Program-made: the position numbers and the translations under genes
Source of the DNA: Myxococcales bacterium FL481
Lineage (GTDB): Bacteria; Myxococcota_A; Polyangia; Nannocystales; Nannocystaceae
DNA: 64,000 nt
Assembly (NCBI GenBank): GCA_006508105.1
Contig: QKPP01000266.1
Span: 1-64,000, forward strand
Direction: 5' to 3'
Notes under the pieces: generated by a model
Seen by the model: only the letters and a program-made list of their open reading frames with translations
The model's database searches: none
What the model was told of the DNA's origin: nothing
Shown here: in pieces, positions 24,835-33,347 of the stretch
Layout of the letters: each line of letters begins with the position of its first letter
Numbering within the stretch: the first letter of the stretch is position 1

Positions 24835-25791
24835 ATGCGCCACCCAACCTTGCACTACGCCCGTCGCGGGTTTTTCGTACTCGCGGTCTTGCGGCCACCT
24901 ACGAGTGCCCACGCTGAGCCCGTGGCGGCTGACGCTTCCGCGGCCGAGCCCGCACAGCTCAGTGCGGACGCGGAAGAAACGGCTCGACGCAGCTTCGAAC
25001 GCGGCCAGTCGCTATATGACACGCTGGACTACGAGGGCGCCATCGAGGCGTGGACCGAGACCTACGCGATGTTCCCCGACAGCGCGGAGTACACGTCGGT
25101 GCGCGGCACCGTGCTCTATGCCATCGCGCAAGCTCGGCTGGCGTTGTTCGGCGCCGATCAAGACGTCGAGCACCTGCGTCATGCTCAACGTCTTCTTGTG
25201 GCGTACAAATCCGGCCTCGCGGACAGCGACGTGGATGCGACCGCCGAGGTCGACAGCTGGATTCGTCGGGTCGAGGCGAAAATCGAGGAGGCTCAGCCGC
25301 AACCAAAGCCGAAGCCGACGCCAGCTGCTTCCCGTCCACCGGCCGACGTCCAAGCGGCGGACACGCCACCGTTGGTCGCGGCACCGCTTGCCTCGGCCTC
25401 GGACGACCCGCTCGTGCGCAACCGGGCGGATCGGCCCGGTCGAGGCCTGGTCCTAGCCGGAACGACGCTGGCAGTGCTGGGGGGCACGCTGGCCGCGGTG
25501 GGGGGCACCCTGGCCAGCGTACGCGCCCAGCAACGCAGCGACGAGGTGGATGCGGTCAACGCCGGGAATCCGGACCAACTCACGTTGGCTGAGGCCCAGG
25601 CCCTACACGACGAGGGGCGACGCGCCGAGATCTATCAAGCAATTTCCTTCGCAGGGGGGGGGGCCTTACTAGCCGCTGGAACCACTATGTTGATCGTCGG
25701 CCTCAAGCGGCGCGGGCCCGACCAGCGCGTCTCGTTGGTCCCCCATCTCAAGCCCCGAGTGGTCGGGCTGGTGCTCGAAGGGAGATTCTAG
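24835..25791 (+). CDS. secreted TPR-like protein with C-terminal hydrophobic segments
   Basis: A 318-residue protein with a signal sequence (FFVLAVLRPPTSAHAE). Residues about 40-140 form TPR-like helices (ARRSFERGQSLYDTLDYEGA, IEAWTETYAMFPDS), then a Pro-rich linker, then two hydrophobic segments (LVLAGTTLAVLGGTLAAVGG and SFAGGGALLAAGTTMLIVG). This architecture (TPR, Pro linker, two C-terminal hydrophobic helices) recurs in myxobacterial proteins next to Ser/Thr kinases. The gene contains a run of ten G (25654-25663) inside the second hydrophobic segment. The next gene starts 3 nt after its stop. TTG 24829 is an alternative start. Confidence 0.7.
   Translation: MRHPTLHYARRGFFVLAVLRPPTSAHAEPVAADASAAEPAQLSADAEETARRSFERGQSLYDTLDYEGAIEAWTETYAMFPDSAEYTSVRGTVLYAIAQARLALFGADQDVEHLRHAQRLLVAYKSGLADSDVDATAEVDSWIRRVEAKIEEAQPQPKPKPTPAASRPPADVQAADTPPLVAAPLASASDDPLVRNRADRPGRGLVLAGTTLAVLGGTLAAVGGTLASVRAQQRSDEVDAVNAGNPDQLTLAEAQALHDEGRRAEIYQAISFAGGGALLAAGTTMLIVGLKRRGPDQRVSLVPHLKPRVVGLVLEGRF
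25654..25663 (+). repeat. G10 homopolymer inside a coding sequence
   Basis: Ten consecutive G residues encode part of the AGGGA turn before the second C-terminal hydrophobic helix of the TPR-like protein. A gain or loss of one base would frameshift the last 45 or so residues. Tracts of this length are mutable by slippage, and in some bacteria act as phase-variation switches; that role here is conjecture. Confidence 0.8.
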
Positions 25792-25794
25792 GCG

Positions 25795-26745
25795 ATGTCG
25801 ATTCTACACTACGTCCCTCGGGCCGTGCTCGCGCTGGCCGGGGTGGGGCAGCTTTCCGCCTGTTACAGCGCCTCGCTGGACCCGAATGCCACGGGCGTCT
25901 ACGGCTGCGACGAGCCCTCGGACTGTGCCGACGGGCATATGTGTCTGTCGGGTGTTTGCACCGACGATCAAGGTCCCGAGTTGCGGATCGGTGGTCCGGA
26001 ACCGCTGTCGAAGTTCAGCGCCGCCGAGCCTGTGTCGCTGTCTTTGTTTGTGCAGGGCAACCGGCTCAACCTCGGAGAGCCGGCGACAGCCGGACGCGAT
26101 GGCGAGGGGTATCTCGAGGTGCGTGTCGACGGTGAGCGACGCGGTAACCTGATGACCACCGGCGACTTGGGGTTGGGCGTGAGCCAGAAGTTGGATCTGG
26201 GCGTGATGACCCCGGGCGGGCACCGGGTCGAGGTCTTGGCTTTCCATATCGATGGCACGGCGTTCGACAATCCGTCGGCTCGCGCGACGACGGTGTTCTG
26301 GGTCGACGACGGTCTCCCTCACGTGGTGATCGCCCGCCCATGGCCGGGCGATCGCTTCCCGCTCGAAGCGAAGATCGAGATGGAAGTGGTGGGGCTCAAC
26401 TTCCACTTCGTCGATCCGAGTTTCGCGGCGGGCGACTCCGTCGATGGCGAGGGGCACACGCATGTGTATGCGGCGACGACCTACCCCGAGTGTTTGCCGA
26501 ATTGTCTGTACAGCTATGCGCCGAACGGCTCAATCAAGCCGGTGGGGGAGGACCCGACGACCGTGGTGGTGGGGTCGCTGGACCCTCTGATGCTCGAGGC
26601 CGGCACGATTCCCCTGACCGCTTCGCTAAACTACTCGGGGCATCTACCCATACCATTCAAGTCGGAAGAAGACTGGCATCGCCCCGAATTGTTCGACGAG
26701 CTTGTCTACGACACCGTCGTGGTTGAACTCGTCGAATCGCGGTAG
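25795..26745 (+). CDS. putative lipoprotein with small Cys-rich motif (316 aa)
   Basis: Begins MSILHYVPRAVLALAGVG with lipobox LSAC, followed by a disulfide-rich micro-domain (GCDEPSDCADGHMCLSGVCT) of a type frequent in secreted myxobacterial proteins. The rest is beta-rich and may contain an Ig-like or carbohydrate-binding-like fold (ARATTVFWVDDGLPHVVIARP). No enzyme motif is seen. The start codon lies 3 nt after the TPR-like gene's stop and the gene precedes a Ser/Thr kinase by 29 nt, so the three genes are likely one operon. Confidence 0.65.
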   Translation: MSILHYVPRAVLALAGVGQLSACYSASLDPNATGVYGCDEPSDCADGHMCLSGVCTDDQGPELRIGGPEPLSKFSAAEPVSLSLFVQGNRLNLGEPATAGRDGEGYLEVRVDGERRGNLMTTGDLGLGVSQKLDLGVMTPGGHRVEVLAFHIDGTAFDNPSARATTVFWVDDGLPHVVIARPWPGDRFPLEAKIEMEVVGLNFHFVDPSFAAGDSVDGEGHTHVYAATTYPECLPNCLYSYAPNGSIKPVGEDPTTVVVGSLDPLMLEAGTIPLTASLNYSGHLPIPFKSEEDWHRPELFDELVYDTVVVELVESR

Positions 26746-26774
26746 CGACACTTCAGAAACAGGCGGCACGTATC

Positions 26775-28799
26775 GTGAGTGATCAACTGGAACACAAGGA
26801 CGTGGACGGTGTGGTGCCGTCTGGGGCGACAGCCCCGATGAACGCGAACGGGACTCCGTGCGCAGTGAAGGGCGGAGCGGCCGGACCCAGCGCAGGGACG
26901 GGCAGCGGTGCCGCGTCCGAGGTGGCGTCGACGATGGTCCGGGGACCGGATGCCAGCGGGTGCGCGGGGTTGGGGGCGCAGACCGGAGGCGCGTCCGATC
27001 TCGAGCTACCCGCGACGCGCGACGAACACGATGAGACCGATGCTGGGCGCCATGACTTGACGCCCGGCACCGTGCTCGCGGATCGCTATCGCATCGTCCG
27101 TCGAATCGGGGTTGGGGGCATGGGCGAGGTCTACTTGGCCGAGCATGTCGGCATCGAACGCCTGGTGGCGGTCAAGTTGGTGGGCCGAAACTTCGTGGCT
27201 CGCGAAGACCTCGTCGAGCGGTTCGAGGCCGAGGCCAAGGCCACGTCCCGGGTCAAGCATCCCAACATCGTCGACATCACCGACTTCGGTCGTACCGACG
27301 CTGGTGTTCCGTTTTTCGTCATGGAGTTCCTCGATGGGGAAGAGCTCGTCTCGCTGATGGAACGCGAAGGGCCGCTGGCCTGGCCGCGTGCGTTGGCCAT
27401 CACCAAACAGTGTTGCCAAGCTCTCGAGGCGGCCCATCGGGCGGGCGTGATCCACCGCGATGTGAAACCGGAGAACTGCTTTTTGGTGCGAGATGCGTCG
27501 GGGCGGGAAGTGGTCAAGCTGCTAGATTTCGGGATCGCCAAGACCGATCGCACGCCCGTGGATCAGTCGTGGACCCAGATGGGGGTGCTGTTGGGAACCG
27601 CGGCGTACATGTCCCCCGAGCAAGCCCGAGGACGGACCACCGATGCTCGCAGCGATTTGTACTCGCTCGGGATCATCTTGTACGAGATGCTCGTCGGGCA
27701 CGCCCCGTTCCTCGGAGACGACGCGATTGGCGTGCTCACGCAGCATCTTCGCGACGCGCCGCCGGCGTTCTCCGATGCGGCTCCCGAGCTCACACTCCCG
27801 GTCGGTTTGCAGCAGTTGGTGTTTCGAGCCATCGAGAAAAACCCGGACGATCGCTATCAAAGCGGCGAGGCGTTCGCGCGAGCGATTGCACAATTCGAGC
27901 GAGCCGAACTCCCCAGCGAACCGGTGGCGTTGCCCCCGGCCCTTCGCGACGATCCCGGTCGATCCGGCTCCCGCGATGGTGATCAACTGGAGGCGGAGCC
28001 GCGACGCGGTCGCCGTGGATTGGGCCTGGCCATTGCGATTTTGTCGGTGACCGCGGTCGTGTGGGCGGTGGCGCTGAATACCGGCGGCGGCTCGCGCGAG
28101 ACCGGAGCCACGATTGCCGCCGCGGCGGCGGTGCCTCCCAACCGTCTGGTTCGGGCGGCCGTGCCGAAGGCGACGGCGGACGGGGGCGGCGCGCAGGTCA
28201 CCGATACCGGCGCGGGGACCCACGACGATCCGGTGCCGATCCCGGCGAGCGACGAGCCGGTCCGGGACTTGCCGACGCCGGGTGTTGACGATACCTCGCG
28301 CGGTGGGGTTCGTGCTGACGCGGTCGCCATGGACGATCCACTCACCGTAGTCGAGCCCAAGCCCCGCGCAGTCGGCCCCGCGGCGAGCGACGCGGATGAA
28401 GACGATGCGTCCCGCCCAGATCGGGTGTCACGTGAACGATCGGACCGGCGGGACAAACGAGACAAACGAGACAAACGCAGCAAGCGTCGCCGTCGGGCCA
28501 AACGCGACCCCGCGCCAACCTCCAAGCCCGCGCCCGCGAACGAGGTGCTTGACGTGCACCGTCAGCTAGCCGGGATCGATCTCAGCTCTTGCCGCGGCAA
28601 AGGGGCGTTGCCCGGGATGAAGGTCAAAACGAGTGTCTCGTTCGACGCGGCGGGGCGCCTCGACCAGGTTCGCGTGCTCAAGCCGCTCGCCGGTTCGGCG
28701 CTGGCCGCTTGCATCGTGACCGCCGTCGAGCGCTCGCGGGTGCGACGGATGCCGGACGATGCCGAGGGACCGCTCGTGCACCATTTTCGCCTAGACTGA
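26775..28799 (+). CDS. transmembrane Ser/Thr protein kinase with TonB/AgmX-like C-terminal domain
   Basis: A 674-residue eukaryotic-type kinase starting at GTG 26775. After about 100 disordered residues the kinase domain shows the glycine loop IGVGGMGEVY (about 111-120), the catalytic Lys in VAVKLVG (134), the HRDVKPEN loop, DFGIAK and the activation-segment end GTAAYMSPEQARG. A transmembrane helix (GLAIAILSVTAVVWAVAL) follows a basic stretch. The extracytoplasmic part has a basic repeat (RDK x3, then SKRRRR) encoded by three 9-bp tandem repeats at 28452-28478, and ends in a roughly 80-residue TonB-C/AgmX-like domain (SCRGKGALPGMKVKTSVSFD). Phosphorylation of neighbouring proteins is not shown. 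Confidence 0.92.
   Translation: MSDQLEHKDVDGVVPSGATAPMNANGTPCAVKGGAAGPSAGTGSGAASEVASTMVRGPDASGCAGLGAQTGGASDLELPATRDEHDETDAGRHDLTPGTVLADRYRIVRRIGVGGMGEVYLAEHVGIERLVAVKLVGRNFVAREDLVERFEAEAKATSRVKHPNIVDITDFGRTDAGVPFFVMEFLDGEELVSLMEREGPLAWPRALAITKQCCQALEAAHRAGVIHRDVKPENCFLVRDASGREVVKLLDFGIAKTDRTPVDQSWTQMGVLLGTAAYMSPEQARGRTTDARSDLYSLGIILYEMLVGHAPFLGDDAIGVLTQHLRDAPPAFSDAAPELTLPVGLQQLVFRAIEKNPDDRYQSGEAFARAIAQFERAELPSEPVALPPALRDDPGRSGSRDGDQLEAEPRRGRRGLGLAIAILSVTAVVWAVALNTGGGSRETGATIAAAAAVPPNRLVRAAVPKATADGGGAQVTDTGAGTHDDPVPIPASDEPVRDLPTPGVDDTSRGGVRADAVAMDDPLTVVEPKPRAVGPAASDADEDDASRPDRVSRERSDRRDKRDKRDKRSKRRRRAKRDPAPTSKPAPANEVLDVHRQLAGIDLSSCRGKGALPGMKVKTSVSFDAAGRLDQVRVLKPLAGSALAACIVTAVERSRVRRMPDDAEGPLVHHFRLD
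28452..28478 (+). repeat. 9-bp tandem repeat (GACAAACGA x3) in the kinase gene
   Basis: Three adjacent copies of GACAAACGA, the last ending in C, encode the RDK-RDK-RDK basic stretch between the transmembrane helix and the TonB-like domain. Copy-number change would keep the frame and alter only linker length. Confidence 0.85.
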
Positions 28800-28962
28800 C
28801 CGCCGCCGGCGGCACCGCGAACGATCGGGCGGGCGTTTCGTCGCGGGTCGTCTCCGCCGCCGTCCTCCAAGTCGCCACGAGGGCTCGGTGCGGGCGTTGT
28901 GGCCGGTCGCGTCTATTGGGCCGGCCGTCGTGCGGCACGATGACTCGATGGGCGAGGTAGCC

Positions 28963-30318
28963 CTATCGAGGGGGACGCAGCGGTTTCACTCCAGTCGCCA
29001 CGAACACTCGGTGCGGGATCTCGAGTGCGCCGGGAAACTCGGCCTCGAGCAGATCGGCGAGCTCTGCGTCGAAGCGCTCGACCACTTGGGGCGCCATCGT
29101 GGCACCGACGCCGTTGCAGGCTCGCACCCGGCCTCGCCAGGATTGATGGGTAAACCGTACCGGCTCCACGTAGCTCAGACTCTCGACCTGGTGAAAGCCC
29201 GCCTGGTCCAAGTCGCGCACTTGGTCGGGGAAAATCGCGGTCTGTCCCGCCTTGTCCCATCGCGGGTTGTGCTTGAGGATCAATGCCTCGGTCTTGTCGG
29301 CCACGGTGCCGGGGAACGGTTGGTAGCTGAAGTTGGCGAGCACGGCCCGGCCACGGGGCGCCAGCACGCGGTAGATCTCCCGCGCGGCCGCCGGTCCGTC
29401 GAACCACCACCAGCATTGACCTGCGCTGACGAGGTCGAACGAGTCGTTGGCCTCTCCGGTTTGTTCCGCGCGAGCCTGGGTGAAGCGAACCTCGAGGCCG
29501 AGCGCGGTAGCCTGCTTGTTGGCGACGGCGAGCAACGGGGCGGAGATGTCCGATGCCGTGACGCTCAGGCCGCGACGGGCCCAGCCAAGACTGAGGGTGC
29601 CGGTGCCGGTGGCCAGATCGAGCGCTCGCATGTTGCGGTGTACCCAGCCCCGGGCGAACAGTCGATCGAAGAACCCATCGGGAAAGCCGGGACGGAATCG
29701 TTCGTAGTCTTCGGCCCGTCGGCCAAAGTCGACGGCGCGGCCTTGTGGATCCACCGGCGGCGCGAGTCCAGGCCGGGCGAGCCGATACTGATACATGGTA
29801 CCGAACGCGCCGGGTGTCTCCCTCACCCGTTGAAACCCGAGTTTGTCGAGCACGCGGATCGAGGCCTGATTTGGCGCGTCGACCGATGCGAGTACCGACT
29901 CATGACCGAGCTGGTCCGTGGCGTGCCCGATCACCGCGCGGGCCATCTCCGTGGCGAGGCCGCGGTTGGTGTGCTCGGCTCGCACCGCGTAGATCAGTTG
30001 AGGCTCTGCGGATCCGGGGAATACGAGGAATCCACATACACCGATCGGCTCTTGGTCGGTTTGGTCCGGCCAAACCGCGAGCCACAGCCCGGCGCCGGTG
30101 CGGTCAAACAAGGCTTCACTGTCTACAATGCGCTGATGAATCCACCCATCGTCCATCGTTTCGCCGTCGAGGAGGTACTGTCGGACCGTCCGCTCGCGCA
30201 GGAGAGCCGCGAAGGACCGCTCGTCGGCGAAACCGAGGCGTCGGTAGGCGAGTCGGTCGGACTTACGCACGACGCGAGTATAGTCAGGTGAGTCGACGCT
30301 CCGCTTGTGCGAGCGCAT
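28963..30318 (-). CDS. fusion protein: RimJ/RimL-type GNAT acetyltransferase plus class I methyltransferase
   Basis: A 451-residue two-domain protein. Residues about 20-180 are a GNAT domain of the RimJ/RimL type (YRRLGFADERSFAALLRE, LIYAVRAEHTNRGLATEMAR with the acetyl-CoA loop, SIRVLDKLGFQRVRETPG). Residues about 195-445 are a Methyltransf_11/25-type domain (MRALDLATGTGTLSLGWARR, VTASDIS, FDLVSAGQCWWWFD, VLAPRGRAVLANFSY) resembling trans-aconitate-methyltransferase-like enzymes. Each domain is normally free-standing. GTG 30270 is an alternative start just before the GNAT fold. Substrates are unknown. Confidence 0.85.
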   Translation of the reverse strand: MRSHKRSVDSPDYTRVVRKSDRLAYRRLGFADERSFAALLRERTVRQYLLDGETMDDGWIHQRIVDSEALFDRTGAGLWLAVWPDQTDQEPIGVCGFLVFPGSAEPQLIYAVRAEHTNRGLATEMARAVIGHATDQLGHESVLASVDAPNQASIRVLDKLGFQRVRETPGAFGTMYQYRLARPGLAPPVDPQGRAVDFGRRAEDYERFRPGFPDGFFDRLFARGWVHRNMRALDLATGTGTLSLGWARRGLSVTASDISAPLLAVANKQATALGLEVRFTQARAEQTGEANDSFDLVSAGQCWWWFDGPAAAREIYRVLAPRGRAVLANFSYQPFPGTVADKTEALILKHNPRWDKAGQTAIFPDQVRDLDQAGFHQVESLSYVEPVRFTHQSWRGRVRACNGVGATMAPQVVERFDAELADLLEAEFPGALEIPHRVFVATGVKPLRPPR

Positions 30319-30641
30319 CGACGCGGCCGGACGCTTCGAGTTCGGCCGTGCGGTGCCTTGTCTTTGCCTTGCCTGCCTCGGGCGGCCGAGTCACGTGCGG
30401 CGTGGGGTCGGCGCGGCCGTGGTCGGGTCCGCGTCATGGCGCGACAGCCGCGATCGCAGGTCTCGGGCGGGCGTGCCTTGGGCTCGCGCGTGGGCCCGCC
30501 ACACGCTGTTTCAGCCGTCGTGGAGCGGGGTTAGGGGTGACCGGCGGCCCGTTTGCATAGGCCCGCGAAGATTATGGAGAGGACGGGCCCGGCGGGTCTC
30601 GGCGCCGCTAGTTTTCGCGGGGGTCGCTGTAGCATGACCCG
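30319..30641. other. divergent intergenic region with inverted repeat near the subtilase start
   Basis: No gene is supported in this 323-bp spacer. Its main structure is the inverted repeat at 30562-30621 described separately. The remaining sequence is GC-rich without recognisable promoter hexamers. Confidence 0.4.
30562..30621 (+). promoter_or_regulatory. inverted repeat CCCGCGAA...TTCGCGGG in the leader of the subtilase gene
   Basis: A perfect 8-bp inverted repeat with a 44-nt interior ends 20 nt before the subtilase ATG. The interior holds further short pairings (GAGA/TCTC and a GGGCCC palindrome), so the segment could fold into a multi-stem RNA leader or serve as an operator. I do not recognise a known riboswitch class. 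Confidence 0.35.
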
Positions 30642-32717
30642 ATGCCCCGCCTCGTTTGCTCGCCGTTCCCTCGGTCCCGACCCGAATCCACCGAGCGCCC
30701 GCCGGTTCGATCACGGCGGCCGGCGTGGTGCGCTCGCTTGTTGATTGTCGGCTTCGCGGTCGCCGGACTGGCGCCGAGTCGCGGTGTCGCGGCGACGCCG
30801 TCCGCCTCCCCGCCGTCGCAGACGAATGCCTACTGGGTGTACTTCACGGACAAAGGCGTCCGCGGGCCCTTCAAGCGGGCGGCGTTGTTGGCCCGAGAGC
30901 GTGAGCTCTCGCCGCGTACGCTAGCTCGGCGCGCTCGGGTTCGGGACTTGCCGTTGGTCGACGAGCGCGACTTGGCGGTCGATCCGAGCTACGTGGCGAC
31001 CGTGGTGCGGCTTGGGGCCGAGCTGCGCCACCCCTCCCGCTGGCTGAACGCGGTCAGCGTGAACGCGACGGCGCAGCAGGTGGAGGCGATCGCCGAGTTA
31101 CCGTTCGTGCGAGCGACCGACCGGGTTGCTCGACATCAACGCGCTCCGTCTGTCCCCGCGCCACTGGCTGAGCCGGGGCCGGGTGATTCTTCTCGCCGTA
31201 CGTCGGGCTCCGGCCACGATCTCGCGCGAATCGACGATCCGAGCGGCTGGGACTACGGTCGCGCGCTTGAGCAGGTCACAGCGATGGGCGTGCCGGACGC
31301 TCACGAGTGCGGGCTGACGGGTGCGGGGGTGATCGTGGGGGTCTTGGACGCTGGGTTCGGGTTGGACCATCCCGCGTTTGATGAGCTCGAGATTCTCGGC
31401 GAGCGAGACTTCGTCGACAACGACGACGATGTGGGTCAAGACATCGGCCACGGTACGTCGACGTTGTCTTTGGTCGCGGGCTGGGATCCCGGCACATTCA
31501 TCAGCGTCGCGCCCAGAGTCTCGGTTTACGTGGCGCGAACCGAAGACGGCAGCCAGGAGGCGCCGATCGAGGAAGACAACTACGTGGCGGCGATCGAATG
31601 GATGGAAGGAGAAGGGGTCGATGTGACGAGTTCTTCGCTGAGCTACGTCGATTGGTACGAGCCTGAAGACTACGACGGCGACACGGCACCCACCTCACAG
31701 ATCGTCGACATGGCGGTCGCCAACGGGGTTGTGTGCGTGACATCTGCCGGCAACCGTGGGCCCGGGGCGAGTACCTTGGGTGTGCCGAGCGATGCCCACG
31801 AAGTGCTGACAATCGGCGCCACGGACATGCAAGGCAACATCGCCGGCTTCTCGTCCCGGGGGCCGACGGCCGATGGTCGCATCAAGCCGGATCTGTGCGC
31901 ACCGGGGTCGAGTGTGGCGCTGGCCCAAGGGGGCGGGGGCTACGGGAGCTCGAGCGGGACCAGTTTCTCAACGCCGTTGGTCGCGGGCGCGGTGGCGCTG
32001 CTGCTGGAGATGGATCCGGAGCTGACCCCGGACGACGTTGAGACGCTGCTCAAGGAGACGGCCCAACTCGATGGCGACCCCGACAACACCTACGGGTGGG
32101 GTTCGGTCGACATGATCGCCGCGACCGAGGAGCACTGCGATTGCGAGGATGTCGACGAGGATGGCTTCAAGGACGTCGAATGCGGTGGCGATGATTGCGA
32201 CGACAGCGATCCGACCATCCACCCCGAAGCGGAGGAGGACTGCCAAGATGGTGCAGACAATGACTGCGATGGTGATGTCGATGGCGACGATGCGGACTGC
32301 GCAGACGATGACGACGACAATGACGATGACGATGACGACGACGACGACGATGATGACAATGACGACGATGATGATGATGATGACGACGATGATAATGACG
32401 ACGATGGCGATGATGACGACGATGATGATGACGATGATGATGATGACGATGACAATGATGACGACGATGATAATGACGACGATGGCGATGATGACGACGA
32501 CAATGATGACGACGATGGCGATGATGATGACGAAGGTGGTGATGACGACGACAATGGCGGTGACGACGACGATGACGCTCCCGGTGCCGCCGGGGGCAAT
32601 GACGAGGGTTGCGGGTGCGACGCGACGACGGGCCGGGGCTCCTCCACGTTGGCGGGCCTCGGCGGCCTATTGCTCACGTGGACCCGTCGTCGCCGTCGAG
32701 CCCGGCTCGACACCTAA
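30642..32717 (+). CDS. secreted subtilisin-like protease with MopE-type repeat, poly-Asp region and MYXO-CTERM-like anchor
   Basis: A 691-residue S8 protease with signal sequence and propeptide (about 30-190). The triad is complete: Asp236 (GVLDAGFG), His270 (DIGHGTSTLSL), Ser441 (GTSFSTPLVAG), with oxyanion Asn in TSAGNRGPG. Next comes a Ca/Cu-binding-type MopE motif (DEDGFKDVECGGDDCDDSDP, ending GADNDCDG), then about 90 almost pure Asp/Asn/Gly residues, then EGCGCDATTGRGSS, a short hydrophobic helix and RRRRR. That tail resembles MYXO-CTERM, which directs surface anchoring by a rhombosortase-like system. An extracellular, cell-surface protease is inferred. The poly-Asp stretch is encoded by a GAY minisatellite. 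Confidence 0.92.
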   Translation: MPRLVCSPFPRSRPESTERPPVRSRRPAWCARLLIVGFAVAGLAPSRGVAATPSASPPSQTNAYWVYFTDKGVRGPFKRAALLARERELSPRTLARRARVRDLPLVDERDLAVDPSYVATVVRLGAELRHPSRWLNAVSVNATAQQVEAIAELPFVRATDRVARHQRAPSVPAPLAEPGPGDSSRRTSGSGHDLARIDDPSGWDYGRALEQVTAMGVPDAHECGLTGAGVIVGVLDAGFGLDHPAFDELEILGERDFVDNDDDVGQDIGHGTSTLSLVAGWDPGTFISVAPRVSVYVARTEDGSQEAPIEEDNYVAAIEWMEGEGVDVTSSSLSYVDWYEPEDYDGDTAPTSQIVDMAVANGVVCVTSAGNRGPGASTLGVPSDAHEVLTIGATDMQGNIAGFSSRGPTADGRIKPDLCAPGSSVALAQGGGGYGSSSGTSFSTPLVAGAVALLLEMDPELTPDDVETLLKETAQLDGDPDNTYGWGSVDMIAATEEHCDCEDVDEDGFKDVECGGDDCDDSDPTIHPEAEEDCQDGADNDCDGDVDGDDADCADDDDDNDDDDDDDDDDDDNDDDDDDDDDDDNDDDGDDDDDDDDDDDDDDDNDDDDDNDDDGDDDDDNDDDDGDDDDEGGDDDDNGGDDDDDAPGAAGGNDEGCGCDATTGRGSSTLAGLGGLLLTWTRRRRRARLDT
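32304..32576 (+). repeat. GAY (GAC/GAT) minisatellite encoding poly-Asp, with a 78-bp internal tandem unit
   Basis: Ninety-one codons are almost all GAC/GAT with occasional AAT/AAC (Asn), GGC/GGT (Gly) and GAA. A distinct block beginning GATAATGACGACGATGGCG recurs at 32391 and at 32469, exactly 78 bp (26 codons) apart, showing that the tract grew by in-frame tandem duplication. Synonymous GAC/GAT variation indicates selection on the acidic peptide rather than on the DNA alone. Confidence 0.9.
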
Positions 32718-32786
32718 CGTCCTCGCTGGGCGAGCCCGACCCCGTCTCGGGGTCCGGTGCTCGCCGGCCGGGTCACGGTGACACCC

Positions 32787-33239
32787 ATGTCTTTCGTCGA
32801 GTTACGCCCTACACCACCCGAGGATCTCCCTTGGATTGTCGCGCTCGAGAACGACCCCGAGGCCGCGAGGTTCATCACGGCCGAGTCACTGGGCGAGCAC
32901 CAGCGGCTGAGCACGAGCCGAGATGCGTTTCACCTGAGCATTTGGCGTGACGGCACCGCCGTGGGCTATCTACTGTTGGTGCTGGACGGAGACGGCCACA
33001 GTGTCGAGTTGCGACGCATCGTCGTCGCGCGTCGCGGTCAAGGAATCGGACAAGCTGCGCTACGGGCCGCTGAACATTGGATTGTCGCTCGGCTCGGCCG
33101 CGGGCGCGTGTGGCTAGACGTGTTCTTGGCGAACGAACGCGGGCGCCACGTCTACGGCAAGCTCGGCTATCGCGAGTTCAAACGAGAGATGCACGCCAGG
33201 GGCATGCAGCTGTTTCTCGATAAAGAACTCCCGGCCTAG
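32787..33239 (+). CDS. GNAT-family N-acetyltransferase
   Basis: A 150-residue GNAT. The acetyl-CoA motif A is LRRIVVARRGQGIGQAALRA (Q-G-I-G core) and motif B is WLDVFLANERGRHVYGKLGY. The N-terminal LRPTPPEDLPWIVALENDP is typical of the RimI/RimJ group. ATG 32787 has a GGTGA site 5 nt upstream. It lies 70 nt after the subtilase gene on the same strand and converges on the S41-like gene. The substrate is unknown. Confidence 0.85.
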   Translation: MSFVELRPTPPEDLPWIVALENDPEAARFITAESLGEHQRLSTSRDAFHLSIWRDGTAVGYLLLVLDGDGHSVELRRIVVARRGQGIGQAALRAAEHWIVARLGRGRVWLDVFLANERGRHVYGKLGYREFKREMHARGMQLFLDKELPA

Positions 33240-33347
33240 CGGCGGCACGCGAGCTGAGGCCCGCGCCGGCGGTCGTGCGCACGGCAGAGAGCCGGTTCGA
33301 CGAGATGCGCGGCCGATCTTGCGTTCGTTTCCGCCCACGATGCGGGG

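Noticed and set aside
32304-32576. GAY repeat tract as a CRISPR array or mobile-element remnant
   Set aside because: Repeats are codon-periodic, in frame with the protease and lack spacers; it is a coding minisatellite.
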